Assembly: GCA_963708795.1 (NCBI GenBank)
Contig: CAVPUH010000012.1
Location: 1 to 64,000, forward strand
Length of the DNA: 64,000 nt
Direction of reading: 5' to 3'
Source of the DNA: DAIQRJ01 sp963708795
GTDB taxonomy: Bacteria > Actinomycetota > Actinomycetes > Propionibacteriales > DAIQRJ01
Numbering within the stretch: position 1 is the stretch's first letter; every line of letters begins with the position of its first letter. The notes beneath the pieces are model-generated. The model was given only the letters and a program-made list of their open reading frames with translations. It did not search any database and was not told where the DNA came from. A program made the translations under genes and the position numbers. This document shows, piece by piece, positions 34,723 through 43,326 of this stretch.

Positions 34723-36249
34723 GTGCACAGGATCGTTGTGTCAGCTGTCTCAGTGGCGGTGGTGGCCCTCGGCTCGCTGTCAGCGTCAAGTCCGGCAGCG
34801 GCGACCGCGATCGACGGCTGCTCGTCGACCAACAGCACGGCCGATCTGAACGGTGACGGGTTCGACGACGCTGTCATCGGGAATCCCTACGCGTCAGTTG
34901 ATGGCAAAGCCGAAGCGGGCAACGTCATCGTCCTTTTCGGAGACGCGGACGGCAGGATCGGGGAGGGTCGACGGGTCGTCCTGACCCAGGCCAGCGTCCC
35001 GGGTTCGCTGGTCGAAGCCGGGGATCACTTCGGCTGGTCGATCGCGGTGAGCGATGTGTTCGACCAGGGGTGTCCGGCGATTCTCATCGGTTCGCCTGGC
35101 GAGGATCACGCCGGGAAGGTCGACGCTGGGATCGCGCACATCATGTGGTTCGAGCCCGACTTCGAAGGCGGGCCGGGCGTGCCTCATGGACTCGTTCTGA
35201 CGCAGGGGACGACGGGAGGGACGGTCGAGGCCGGCGACAAGTTCGGAACAAGTGTGGCGATGGGTAGCCACTCGGGGCGTGATACAGCAAGTGGCTTCAT
35301 TGGCGCGCCGGGTGAGGACAGCTCGTTGTCGAACGTCGGGGCGGTCAACTCGTTCGAGGGTGGCCTGTCCTGGGGTGACGTCTATCCTGGACACGAGATT
35401 CGTCAGGGATGGCGGGACGTTCCGGGTGTCGGTGAGGCCGACGATCGCTTCGGCGCAGTTGTCGTGTTGGCGGACCAGTTGATGATCGGAGTGCCGGGCG
35501 ACGCTGTCGACGGGCACGACGGTGCGGGTTCCGTCATTCTGCTCGACCCCGAGGACGCGGTGAACAACTCGACCATCGGGCTGATCTCGCAGGTTTCGCA
35601 GAACTCGCCAGGGGTGCCCGGCGCATCCGAACGCAGTGACCACTTCGGGGCCAGCATTGCGTCCGGCGGCGCGAGAGGGAACCAGGCGTCCAAGTACCTC
35701 ATCGGTGCACCCGATGAGGACATCGGTTCGATCAGGGACGCGGGCAATGTCACGGCATTCGCGATGAACGCGAGTCACCAACTCAGCGCTCCGTTCGTCG
35801 TCAGTCAGGACATGTCGAACGTTCCCGGCGAAGCCGCAGCGCGCAACCAGTTCGGCGCTTCGGTCGCCATCCAACCGTTGGGCGGACCACGGTGGGCGTT
35901 CGGCATACCCGGAGCCGACCAGAGCCGGGGTCAGGTACTTCTCGTGGACATCATCGACGCTGGGGTCACACCAGACTGGCAGAACGCCACCGTCCTGAGA
36001 CCGCCGAGCATGCCGGGTGTCGAGACGGCCGGTGGTAGGTACGGTGCCGCCATCGTCGCCATCACCGGCGTACGGGAGAACGTCATCGCGGCGTCATCGC
36101 CGAGTCGGGGCCACGGCATCGTCGTCGTCTCCTCCAGGATGGTCAGTGGGCAGCCTCTGCCCAACCGTCGATGGGAGCCGGGCGTCGGTGGCGTTCCTGA
36201 CGTCGCTCGCGGTTTCGGCTCAGCGATCGCCGGCTTGCAGACTCGATAG
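34723..36249 (+). CDS. Secreted FG-GAP-like repeat protein
   Basis: A 508-residue protein with a signal peptide (residues 1-28, hydrophobic 'IVVSAVSVAVVALGSLSA' then ASSPAAATA). The rest is a series of about seven ~70-residue repeats, each with a V/M-P-G...E..D.FG.S/A.A unit: 'VPGSLVEAGDHFGWSIAV', 'TVEAGDKFGTSVAM', 'VPGVGEADDRFGAVVVL', 'VPGASERSDHFGASIAS', 'VPGEAAARNQFGASVAI' and 'MPGVETAGGRYGAAIVA'. 'LNGDGFDDAVIGNP' is a Ca2+-binding-type loop, and the I-G-x-P-G/D-E-D segments fit FG-GAP/integrin-alpha-like beta-propeller blades. It is probably extracellular, with a binding role. No catalytic domain or membrane anchor is seen. GTG 34723 begins the signal peptide. Confidence 0.82.
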   Translation: MHRIVVSAVSVAVVALGSLSASSPAAATAIDGCSSTNSTADLNGDGFDDAVIGNPYASVDGKAEAGNVIVLFGDADGRIGEGRRVVLTQASVPGSLVEAGDHFGWSIAVSDVFDQGCPAILIGSPGEDHAGKVDAGIAHIMWFEPDFEGGPGVPHGLVLTQGTTGGTVEAGDKFGTSVAMGSHSGRDTASGFIGAPGEDSSLSNVGAVNSFEGGLSWGDVYPGHEIRQGWRDVPGVGEADDRFGAVVVLADQLMIGVPGDAVDGHDGAGSVILLDPEDAVNNSTIGLISQVSQNSPGVPGASERSDHFGASIASGGARGNQASKYLIGAPDEDIGSIRDAGNVTAFAMNASHQLSAPFVVSQDMSNVPGEAAARNQFGASVAIQPLGGPRWAFGIPGADQSRGQVLLVDIIDAGVTPDWQNATVLRPPSMPGVETAGGRYGAAIVAITGVRENVIAASSPSRGHGIVVVSSRMVSGQPLPNRRWEPGVGGVPDVARGFGSAIAGLQTR

Positions 36250-36300
36250 CATTCGATGTTGCGCGTGACGAGCGGAACGCTCCGGCTGGCGGCTCAGTGC

Positions 36301-36489
36301 GTCGACGTGCGTGGCTGCTTCGCCTGGTCACTGCTCGACAACGTCGAGTGGCCGTACGGCGCCGGCACATGGTTCGGGATCATCCGGATGGATTGCGACA
36401 CCCAGGTTCGGACGCCGAAGCGCTCGGCGCGCTGGTATGCGGAGCGGATCGCCACGTGGAAGGTCGCGCGAAGACGCCGGTATCGGTGA
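36301..36489 (+). pseudogene. C-terminal stub of a family 1 glycoside hydrolase
   Basis: About 50 residues, 'VDVRGCFAWSLLDNVEWPYG', 'FGIIRMDCDTQVRTPKRSARWYAE', match the end of GH1 beta-glucosidases, including the S-L-x-D-N-x-E-W sugar-binding motif. The TIM-barrel body with both catalytic Glu residues is missing. Its stop overlaps the GTG of the following GNAT gene. The preceding FG-GAP gene ends 50 bp upstream, so the deletion joined the two. Confidence 0.7.
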
Positions 36490-36974
36490 CAGGCCAGCCG
36501 CCGACGATTCGGCCCTGTGAGCCCGCCGATGTCGACGCCGTGGTTGCGCTCTCGCTTCGGGCGTGGGCACCGGTGTTCGGCTCGTTCGCGAAGGTGCTCG
36601 GCGCCGAGATCTTCGACCTCGTCTATCCCGATTGGGTGACCAGCCAAACGAAGGCCGTGACCGAGGTCTGCGCGGGCGAGCACGTCTTCGTCGCCCGGCA
36701 CGAGGGGGAGGTGGCCGGTTTCGTCGCCGTCGCCCTTCGGGACGACAGTCCGCGGACCGCCGAGATCGACATGATCGCCGTCGATCCCGACCATCAGCGC
36801 GCCGGCGTGGGCAGTGCGCTGATGTCCTTCGCCGTCGACCACATGCGTGCCCACGACGTGGTCCTCGCCGACATCGCGACCGGCGGCGACCCAGGGCACG
36901 CGGCCGCCCGGGCGACCTATGCGAAAGCGGGCTTCACGGCGTTGCCGCTGGTCCGCTACTACCGCGCGTTGTAG
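36486..36974 (+). CDS. GNAT-family N-acetyltransferase
   Basis: A 162-residue acetyltransferase: 'IRPCEPADVDAVVALSLRAWAPVFGSF', 'VFVARHEGEVAGFVAVALRDD', 'AEIDMIAVDPDHQRAGVGSALMSFAVDHM' with the Q/R-x-x-G-x-G loop, and 'HAAARATYAKAGFTALPLVRYYRAL'. GTG 36486 overlaps the stop codon of the GH1 stub, and the domain begins at once, so translation may depend on the remnant's former context. Substrate unknown. Confidence 0.85.
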   Translation: MTGQPPTIRPCEPADVDAVVALSLRAWAPVFGSFAKVLGAEIFDLVYPDWVTSQTKAVTEVCAGEHVFVARHEGEVAGFVAVALRDDSPRTAEIDMIAVDPDHQRAGVGSALMSFAVDHMRAHDVVLADIATGGDPGHAAARATYAKAGFTALPLVRYYRAL

Positions 36975-37001
36975 GCCGGCCAGCTGACTAGGCTCGCCGG
37001 T

Positions 37002-37640
37002 GTGGCCCTCCTCGATCTCGACCCGGACGAACTGCTCTCGACGACCCGCGCGGTCCGCAAGCGCCTCGACCTCACCAGACCGGTCCCGGACGCGCTGATC
37101 CGCGAATGTGTGGCGATGGCCTTGCAGGCGCCGTCGGGGTCCAACGTGGTGACGATGCAGTTCGTCGTGGTCACCGATCCGGCCACGGTGCAGGCCGTCG
37201 GAGAGATCTACCGGCAGGTGTACGCGGGTTACAAGGCGTCCGCCGGCTATGCGGGGCGGCACCCGGCGACCGGTACCGCCGCCAAGACCCAGTCGAGGGT
37301 CGCAAGTTCGGCCGACCACCTGGGCGAGCACATGCGCGACGCGCCGGTCCTCGTCATCGCCTGCAACACCGGAAGCGACCATGAATCCGCAGCCGGCGGG
37401 ATGAGCAACGTGCTGCCGGGCATGTGGAGCTTCATGCTGGCGGCTCGCGCGCGCGGTCTCGGCACCGCGTGGACGACCATGCACACGTCGCGCGAACGCG
37501 AGGTCGCCGATCTCCTCGGAATTCCGTACGACACTGTCGCGCAGGCCGTGCTCACTCCGGTCGCGTACACGACCGGCACCGACTTCAGGCCGGCGGCACG
37601 CCCCGATCCAGACGACGTGATCCACTGGAACCGCTGGTGA
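37002..37640 (+). CDS. Nitroreductase-family flavoprotein
   Basis: A 212-residue FMN-dependent nitroreductase-fold enzyme: 'TTRAVRKRLDLTRPVPDALI' (FMN-phosphate Arg cluster), 'MALQAPSGSNVVTMQFVVV', 'AGGMSNVLPGMWSFMLAARARGLGTAW' and 'LLGIPYDTVAQAVLTPVAYTTG'. By family it reduces nitro groups, quinones or related electrophiles with NAD(P)H. GTG start. It begins 27 bp after the GNAT gene on the same strand. Confidence 0.9.
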   Translation: MALLDLDPDELLSTTRAVRKRLDLTRPVPDALIRECVAMALQAPSGSNVVTMQFVVVTDPATVQAVGEIYRQVYAGYKASAGYAGRHPATGTAAKTQSRVASSADHLGEHMRDAPVLVIACNTGSDHESAAGGMSNVLPGMWSFMLAARARGLGTAWTTMHTSREREVADLLGIPYDTVAQAVLTPVAYTTGTDFRPAARPDPDDVIHWNRW

Positions 37641-37717
37641 GGTGGCCGGCGGTGCCAACCGAATCACTCTCCGCGGTGTGATGACCGGCGACCGCGAACA
37701 CGCGCATACTGCCTGTC

Positions 37718-38611
37718 GTGACTGAGAAGGCAGCCCCGCGGCGGATCAGCATCCCCCGTCGAAAGCCACGTCCCGCGTCGTCGATGGCCGAACGGTGGAC
37801 GAGCGCAGACGGGATCGACATCTTCTACCGGGAGTCGGCGAACCCGCCCGACGCACGAGTGATGATCCACCTCCATGGGTTCGGTCTCTCGGGTCGCTAC
37901 CTGCTCCCGACGGCCGAGTTGCTGGCCGACGAGTTCCATACGCTGGTGCCCGACCTCCCCGGCGCCGGGCGAAGCGGGAACCCGGTCGACCGGCCGGGCG
38001 TCACCGAACTCGGCCACGCGACGGCCTCCTTCATGGACGCCCTCGGGATCGAGTCCGCCACTCTGGTCGGCAACTCGCTCGGGTGCGCGGTGATCTGCGA
38101 GGTCGCCTACCACCATCCCGAACGCGTCGAACGTGCCGTCCTCGTCGCACCGGCGGGTGGCATCGCCAACCAGCCCTTCCGACGCGCCGTCCTCCAGATC
38201 AGCCACGACGGGCTCCGCGAGCCCACGAGCCTGCTCCCGGTGGCGGTGCCGGACTACTTGAGGTTCGGGGTGCCGACGACGCTTCGGCTGTTCAAAGCCT
38301 TGACGCAGTATCCGGCCCTGGAGCGGCTGCTCGCTCTTCACGTCCCCACGCTGGCCGTGCTCGGCACCCGCGACCCGCTGATGCCGAGCCGCGAGCGGAT
38401 CCGGGAGGTCGCCACCCAGACCGACAACCAGGTCGTCATCGTGGTGATCGACGGCGCCGCGCACGCGATCAACTTCAGCCATCCAGCCGAACTCGCCCAC
38501 ATCATCCGGGCGTTCATGGACGACAAGCCCATCGACGACGTGCCCGGGTCGAAGGTGCATGCGCGCGTGGTCGAGATCCATCGCGGTAGCGAGGCGCCGC
38601 CGGCCTCGTGA
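37718..38611 (+). CDS. Alpha/beta-fold hydrolase
   Basis: A 297-residue hydrolase: oxyanion 'MIHLHGFGLSGRYLLP', 'LVPDLPGAGRSGNP', nucleophile elbow 'LVGNSLGCAVICEVAY' with Ser in G-N-S-L-G, acid in 'LAVLGTRDPLMPSRE', and His in 'IDGAAHAINFSHPAELAHII'. All three catalytic residues are present. The N-terminal ~25 residues are basic and not conserved; ATG at residue 23 is an alternative start. Substrate unknown. Confidence 0.88.
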   Translation: MTEKAAPRRISIPRRKPRPASSMAERWTSADGIDIFYRESANPPDARVMIHLHGFGLSGRYLLPTAELLADEFHTLVPDLPGAGRSGNPVDRPGVTELGHATASFMDALGIESATLVGNSLGCAVICEVAYHHPERVERAVLVAPAGGIANQPFRRAVLQISHDGLREPTSLLPVAVPDYLRFGVPTTLRLFKALTQYPALERLLALHVPTLAVLGTRDPLMPSRERIREVATQTDNQVVIVVIDGAAHAINFSHPAELAHIIRAFMDDKPIDDVPGSKVHARVVEIHRGSEAPPAS

Positions 38612-38722
38612 TCGGTGACCGCGAGCGGTCGTGATCGAGCCGGTATCGATTGAGCCGATCGGCGCTCCTGGTCGTTGAGAAGGGTGAGCACCACCACCGG
38701 ACTCTCGGGAGGGGAGAAGTCG

Positions 38723-39502
38723 ATGGTCACCCCCGTCGTCGTCCGTACCCTGCTGATCGGGTTCGTCGTGCTCGCGATCGGTGCCGTCGGTCTCGGCAGC
38801 CTCGATCTCATCGGGCCGGTGTCCCAGTCCGCGGCAGCCGTCACCTACGCCGTCGGGGCGGTCCTCGTCGCGAAGTACTGGCACAGTCGTTCGTTCGGTG
38901 CGGCCAACGGCGTGACGCTCACGAGGTTGATCGGGACGAGCTGGATCGCTGCGCTCGTGGTGGCGACCGCTGTGGTCGAACCCGGCTCCGAGCTTCGCCG
39001 CGCGGTGATCGTCGTGATGATCGTCGTCGGGAGCGTGTGCCTCGTCCTCGACAACGTCGACGGCCGGCTGGCCCGCGGGCGCGGCGAGGTCAGCGACTTC
39101 GGCGCCCGGTTCGACATGGAGACCGACGCCGCGATGCTGCTGTTCCTCTGCGTCGCCGTGCCGCTCGTCGGCGTGGCCGGGTGGTGGGTTCTGGCCATCG
39201 GGCTGATGCGTTACGTCTACGTGGCCGTGTCGTGGATCGTTCCGGCCCTGCGGATCCCCATCCCGCCCAGTTACGCACGGAAGGCGGTCGCGGCGATCCA
39301 AGGTGTCGCCCTGCTGCTGGCGTTGGCCCTGAGCCTCGTCGACGGCATCCCCGGCTGGATCCCCGGCGCGGTCGTCGCGCTGGCGTTGGCCTCGTTGTGC
39401 TGGTCGTTCGGCAGCTGTGTGATCTGGCAGCTGGGTCAGGCCGCGGAGTCAACACCAGCGGCGGCCAGCCGGGCCGAGTCCGGGCCGACCACGCCCGCGT
39501 GA
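38723..39502 (+). CDS. CDP-alcohol phosphatidyltransferase-family membrane protein
   Basis: A 259-residue integral membrane enzyme transferring a phospho-alcohol head group from a CDP donor to an acceptor alcohol. The complete signature D-x2-D-G-x2-A-R-x8-G-x3-D-x3-D is present from Asp110 to Asp135 ('DNVDGRLARGRGEVSDFG' then ARFDMETD). About six hydrophobic helices surround it. ATG 38723 follows GGAGGGGAG and is preferred over the upstream start at 38675. Acceptor (glycerol phosphate, inositol phosphate or other) cannot be assigned; no partner gene is adjacent. Confidence 0.92.
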   Translation: MVTPVVVRTLLIGFVVLAIGAVGLGSLDLIGPVSQSAAAVTYAVGAVLVAKYWHSRSFGAANGVTLTRLIGTSWIAALVVATAVVEPGSELRRAVIVVMIVVGSVCLVLDNVDGRLARGRGEVSDFGARFDMETDAAMLLFLCVAVPLVGVAGWWVLAIGLMRYVYVAVSWIVPALRIPIPPSYARKAVAAIQGVALLLALALSLVDGIPGWIPGAVVALALASLCWSFGSCVIWQLGQAAESTPAAASRAESGPTTPA

Positions 39503-39518
39503 GTGCGCCGGTGGATCC

Positions 39519-40334
39519 TCAGACGCTCGACGTGCCGTCGATCGCCGCCACCTGCGCGGCAGACAGCGTGACCCTCGCCCCGGCCGCGTTCGCGATGATG
39601 CGGTCCTGCTTGACCGAACGGGGGATGACGACGAACCCGTGGGCGACGTGCCAGGCGACGATCACCTGGGTCACGCCGACACCGAGGTCGCGTGCGATAG
39701 CCGTCAAGGTGGGGTTCTCGAGATCACTGGCCTTGAACGGGCTGTAGCCCTCGAGTTGGACGTCGCGTTCGGCCAGGCCGTCGGACACGGTCGGATCGAA
39801 CAGTGCCGGGCTCCAGCGGATCTGGTCGACGGCCGGCGTGACCCCGGTCGCGGCAGTGAGTTCGTCGACCTGCGCGAGGGAGTAGTTGCTGACGCCGATC
39901 GAGGTGGCCAGACCCTCGTCCCTGGCAGCGACGAACTGCTCCCAGGCCTTCGGCGTCGCTTCCTGGTTCGGCGGCCAGTGGATCAGCCAGAGGTCGACGT
40001 GATCGACGCGGAGCTTCGCCAGGCTCTCCTCGAGCGTTCGGCGTTCCTGCCCCAGGCTCTCGGCCGGCATCTTCGTGGTGAGGAAGACCGACTCCCGCGC
40101 CACGGCCGAGGCCGCGAGGGCACGACCGATCCCGGCCTCGTTGCCATAACCGGTCGCGGTGTCGATGTGGCGGTAGCCGGCCTCGAGCGCCTGCGCGGCG
40201 GACCGCTCGGCGTCCGCGTCGCTGACGGCGCCCGTGCCGAAACCCAGCAGGGGCATCAGTGCACCGTCATTGAGGGTGGTGGTGGGGAGGGCGTAATCGT
40301 CGGACCCGGCGATCGGGTAAACGGCAGCAGTCAT
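39519..40334 (-). CDS. Aldo/keto reductase
   Basis: A 271-residue NADPH-dependent aldo/keto reductase of the AKR5-like (2,5-diketo-gluconate reductase) type. The catalytic tetrad is in place: Asp58 and Tyr63 ('IDTATGYGNE'), Lys88 ('LTTKMP') and His119 ('LWLIHWPP'). The cofactor end 'VVIPRSVKQDRIIANA' is also present. Last gene of the leftward run that starts with the DHA2 exporter. Physiological substrate unknown. Confidence 0.93.
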   Translation of the reverse strand: MTAAVYPIAGSDDYALPTTTLNDGALMPLLGFGTGAVSDADAERSAAQALEAGYRHIDTATGYGNEAGIGRALAASAVARESVFLTTKMPAESLGQERRTLEESLAKLRVDHVDLWLIHWPPNQEATPKAWEQFVAARDEGLATSIGVSNYSLAQVDELTAATGVTPAVDQIRWSPALFDPTVSDGLAERDVQLEGYSPFKASDLENPTLTAIARDLGVGVTQVIVAWHVAHGFVVIPRSVKQDRIIANAAGARVTLSAAQVAAIDGTSSV

Positions 40335-40413
40335 GTGGTCAGTCCTACGGCAGCAGCGCGATCGGCGTCCATTCCCGTTCGACGGCCGGACCGCAAGACC
40401 GCGTGGCGGGACC

Positions 40414-41088
40414 TCAGGTCCGCGCGAACTCCGCCCGCCAGCGGGCTCGGCCACTGGCGGGATCGACGACGGTCTCGATCCGCTCGGCCACGAGCCCTCC
40501 CGTCGCGAACGACGTGATCTCGGCCGTGGTGAGTGGCCACGGCGGACCGACCTCACGTGACGCGCCGTCCGGAAGCTCGAACCCGACGGCCAGCAGCGTC
40601 CCACCTGGGCGCACCAGCGACGCGACCGCCTCGATCGCCTGGGTGCGCACGTCCCGGGGAAGCGCCTGCACGGTGAAGATCTCCACCACCAGGTCGAACG
40701 CGTGCCGCCACTCGGCCGGCAACTCGAACAGACTGGCGGCCTGGAACTCGAGCCCGGCTGAAACGAATCGTTCCGCGGCCAGCGCGACGGCGGTCTCGGA
40801 CACGTCGAAGCCGATCGTGTCGAACCCGAGGGTCGCGACGTATGCGGCGTCTGCGCCGAGCCCGCACCCCACGACGACGGCTCGTCCTCCCCGCCCGTCC
40901 AGGCCCGTGCGCTCCACCCACTCGCGTAGCAGGGGATGGGGATCGGTTCGGTCCCAGGGCATGTCCACGGCGCCGTCCGACGCCTCGCGGTACAGACGGT
41001 CGAACCACCCGGTCGGGTCTCCATCGGCCAGCGACCGGGCGGCCAGCCGGTCGGCCTGCTCGTCCCAGCTGCCGGAGGTGACGCGCAG
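40414..41088 (-). CDS. Class I SAM-dependent methyltransferase (TPMT-like), possibly fused to the upstream hydrolase
   Basis: Homology starts at 'SWDEQADRLAARSLADGDP' (about 41070) and includes 'GWFDRLYREASDGAVDMPWDR', motif I 'AVVVGCGLGADAAYVATLGFDTIGFDVSE', 'AFDLVVEIFTVQALP' and 'LVRPGGTLLAVGFE'. This resembles thiopurine-methyltransferase-like actinobacterial proteins. No ATG, GTG or TTG stands in front of the domain; the first in-frame one is GTG 40968, inside it. The frame is open upstream into the end of the hydrolase, so the real product may be a hydrolase-methyltransferase fusion split by a one-base shift near 41119, or it may start at CTG 41088. Confidence 0.75.
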   Translation of the reverse strand: MRVTSGSWDEQADRLAARSLADGDPTGWFDRLYREASDGAVDMPWDRTDPHPLLREWVERTGLDGRGGRAVVVGCGLGADAAYVATLGFDTIGFDVSETAVALAAERFVSAGLEFQAASLFELPAEWRHAFDLVVEIFTVQALPRDVRTQAIEAVASLVRPGGTLLAVGFELPDGASREVGPPWPLTTAEITSFATGGLVAERIETVVDPASGRARWRAEFART

Positions 41089-41945
41089 GATCGCCGGGAT
41101 CGCGAGCTCCCACGTCGCGACGCGGCGGCATCTCGTGGCCCATGCCGTCGAGTCGCACGAGCCGTGCGCCGGGGATCTCGGCTGCCAACGCCTCGCCGTG
41201 GGCGAACGGGAACAGCGGGTCGTCGGTGCCGTGCAGGATCACGGTCGGCACGCCGAGACCGCTCAACGGCGGCAGTGGAGCATCGCCGTCGCTGCCACCC
41301 GCGATCGCCCAGTGGTTCTTGCTCGCGGCCTCCATGTCGCCCGTGCGGTCGACCACCTGTGCCGCGATGGATCGCACCGTCGCCTCCTCGAACAACGTGG
41401 CACCCGCGAAGGCGCGTTGTTCGTCCACCAGGTAGTCGATCACGGCGGCCCGATCCGACCAGTCCGGGTCGGGCGGCGGATCCTCGAACCGGGCCCGGAG
41501 GTCGTCGCGCACGCCGGGGAGGGGTCGACTCGCGGGGTCGGCCCGGTTGACCGGGCTCGTGGCGATGAGTGTCAGCGAGGCGACCCGAGACGGGTGTTCG
41601 AGGGCCAGTTGCTGGGCGATGCCCCCACCCATCGAGACGCCGACGAGGTGAGCCCGGTCGATCCCCAGGGCATCCAGGATCGCGATCGGGTCGGTCGCGA
41701 GGTCGTCGCCGGTGTAGGTCGCCGCCCCTGCCGGCGACGACGTCGATCGGCCGGTGTCGCGGTGGTCGTAGCGGATGACGAATCTGGGCGCCGTCGGCGA
41801 GGCGTTCGCAGAATTCGCGCTGCCACCAGTCCATCGAGCTGGCCGCACCGGCGATCAAGAGCACGGCCGGATCGTCCGCGTTCCCGAACGTCTGCACGCA
41901 GATGTCGGTGGTCGGGCCCACCGAGACGAGCTGCTCGCCACCCAT
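41086..41945 (-). pseudogene. Alpha/beta-fold hydrolase, frameshifted
   Basis: The first frame from ATG 41945 gives 'TDICVQTFGNADDPAVLLI' and 'GAASSMDWWQREFCERLADGA'. Near 41788 it shifts to 'RFVIRYDHRDTGRSTSSP', then continues with the nucleophile elbow 'LVGVSMGGGIAQQLALEHP', acid in 'VILHGTDDPLFPFAHGE', and His in 'RLDGMGHEMPPR'. A second shift near 41119 is needed to reach the usual family end 'WELAIPAIL', which then runs on in frame into the methyltransferase. The enzyme type matches aclacinomycin methylesterase-like hydrolases. Two shifts in 0.9 kb suggest either sequencing error or decay. Confidence 0.75.
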
Positions 41946-41991
41946 GCCGCAACCCTAGACAGGGCGACAGGTGTGGGGACAACCCAGCCGA

Positions 41992-43326
41992 TCAGCCGAT
42001 CTCGACGCGAGGGCGGTCCGCCTCGGTCGGCTCGGGTGCGGGTCGGCGCCCGATGCCGAGGCTGATGACCGCGGCCATGACGCACAATCCGGCCGCGGTG
42101 AACCAGGCCACGGTGTACTGGCCGGTCTCGTCGCGAACGACTCCGGCCAGGAACGCGGCCGTCGCGGCCCCGAACTGGTGGGCAGCGAACACCCAGCCGA
42201 ACACCAACGGACCGCGACTGCCGAAGATCTCGCGGCACAAGGCGATCGTCGGCGGCACCGTGGCCACCCAGTCGAGGCCGTAGATCACGATGAAGATGAC
42301 GATGCTCGGGTGGACGGTGGCCGACAGCAGCGTGGGCAGGAACAGCAGCGACACCCCGCGAAAGCCGTAGTAGGCGCCGAGCAACAACCGCGGGTTGACC
42401 CGGTCCGTCAGCCAGCCGGAGGCGATCGTGCCTGCGATGTCGAACACGCCGACCACCGCGAGCAGTCCGGCGGCCGTGGTCTCGGGCATCCCGTGATCGT
42501 GTGCGGACGGGATGAAGTGGGTGCCGATGAGGCCGTTCGTCGTCGCCCCGCAGATCGCGAAGCCGGCGACCAACGCCCAGAACGTCCGCACGTGGCTGGC
42601 GTCGGCCAGGGTGCGGAGCGCGACCCTCGCCGGGTTCTCCTGCCGCGGAGCGTCGGTACTGGCCTCGGGGGCCGGATCGGACTCGGCAGGCGGGACGAAG
42701 CCGTACGGCGTGGCGCCGAGATCGGCCGGATCGTTGCGCAGGAACAGCAAGACGAACGGCACCACTGCCAGGGCGCCGGCGGCGACCACGAGCGACGCTG
42801 TCCGCCAACCGCTGGTCGTGGCCAGATGTGCCAGCAGGGGAAGGAAGATCAGCTGCCCCGTCGCTCCGCCGGCGGTGAGGATGCCCGACACCAGTCCGCG
42901 TCGCTTGACGAACCAGGTGTCGGTCACGACTGCCGCGAACACCAGCGCCATCGACCCGGTCCCGAGCCCGATCAGGAAACCCCAGGTCAGGAGAATCTGC
43001 CACGGGTGTTCGACGAACACGCTCAGCGCGCTGCCGGCGGCGACCACGAGGAGCGCGATGGTCGTCACCGCGCGGATGCCGAACCGCTGCATCAGCGCGG
43101 CAGCGAACGGCGCCGTCAGCCCGTAGAGGACGAGGTTCACCGCCACGGCCAACGACAACACGCTGCGCGACCACCCGAACTCGTTCTGGATCGGGATGAT
43201 CAGGACACTCGGCGCGGCCCTGAACCCGGCCGCACCGATCAGCGCCAGGAACGCCACCGCGGCGACGATCCAGGCGGGATGTAGGCGGCGATGCGCCGAT
43301 GTCATCGTCGGCACGCGCTCAGCCAT
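41992..43326 (-). CDS. MFS transporter
   Basis: A 444-residue major facilitator with 12 predicted membrane helices. Helix 1-2 'GFRAAPSVLIIPIQNEFGWSRSVLSLAV', the loop 2-3 region 'FAAALMQRFGIRAV', and 'VAGFAICGATTNGLIGTHFIP' after the central loop recall the monocarboxylate/oxalate-formate type (OFA) group. Substrate cannot be assigned. Its ATG overlaps the stop of the HxlR gene by 8 bp, so the regulator and transporter form one operon. Confidence 0.9.
   Translation of the reverse strand: MAERVPTMTSAHRRLHPAWIVAAVAFLALIGAAGFRAAPSVLIIPIQNEFGWSRSVLSLAVAVNLVLYGLTAPFAAALMQRFGIRAVTTIALLVVAAGSALSVFVEHPWQILLTWGFLIGLGTGSMALVFAAVVTDTWFVKRRGLVSGILTAGGATGQLIFLPLLAHLATTSGWRTASLVVAAGALAVVPFVLLFLRNDPADLGATPYGFVPPAESDPAPEASTDAPRQENPARVALRTLADASHVRTFWALVAGFAICGATTNGLIGTHFIPSAHDHGMPETTAAGLLAVVGVFDIAGTIASGWLTDRVNPRLLLGAYYGFRGVSLLFLPTLLSATVHPSIVIFIVIYGLDWVATVPPTIALCREIFGSRGPLVFGWVFAAHQFGAATAAFLAGVVRDETGQYTVAWFTAAGLCVMAAVISLGIGRRPAPEPTEADRPRVEIG

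Noticed and set aside
9995..39502. Integron-type cassette array
   Set aside because: Genes are on both strands, and I saw no conserved 59-base (attC-like) elements between them.
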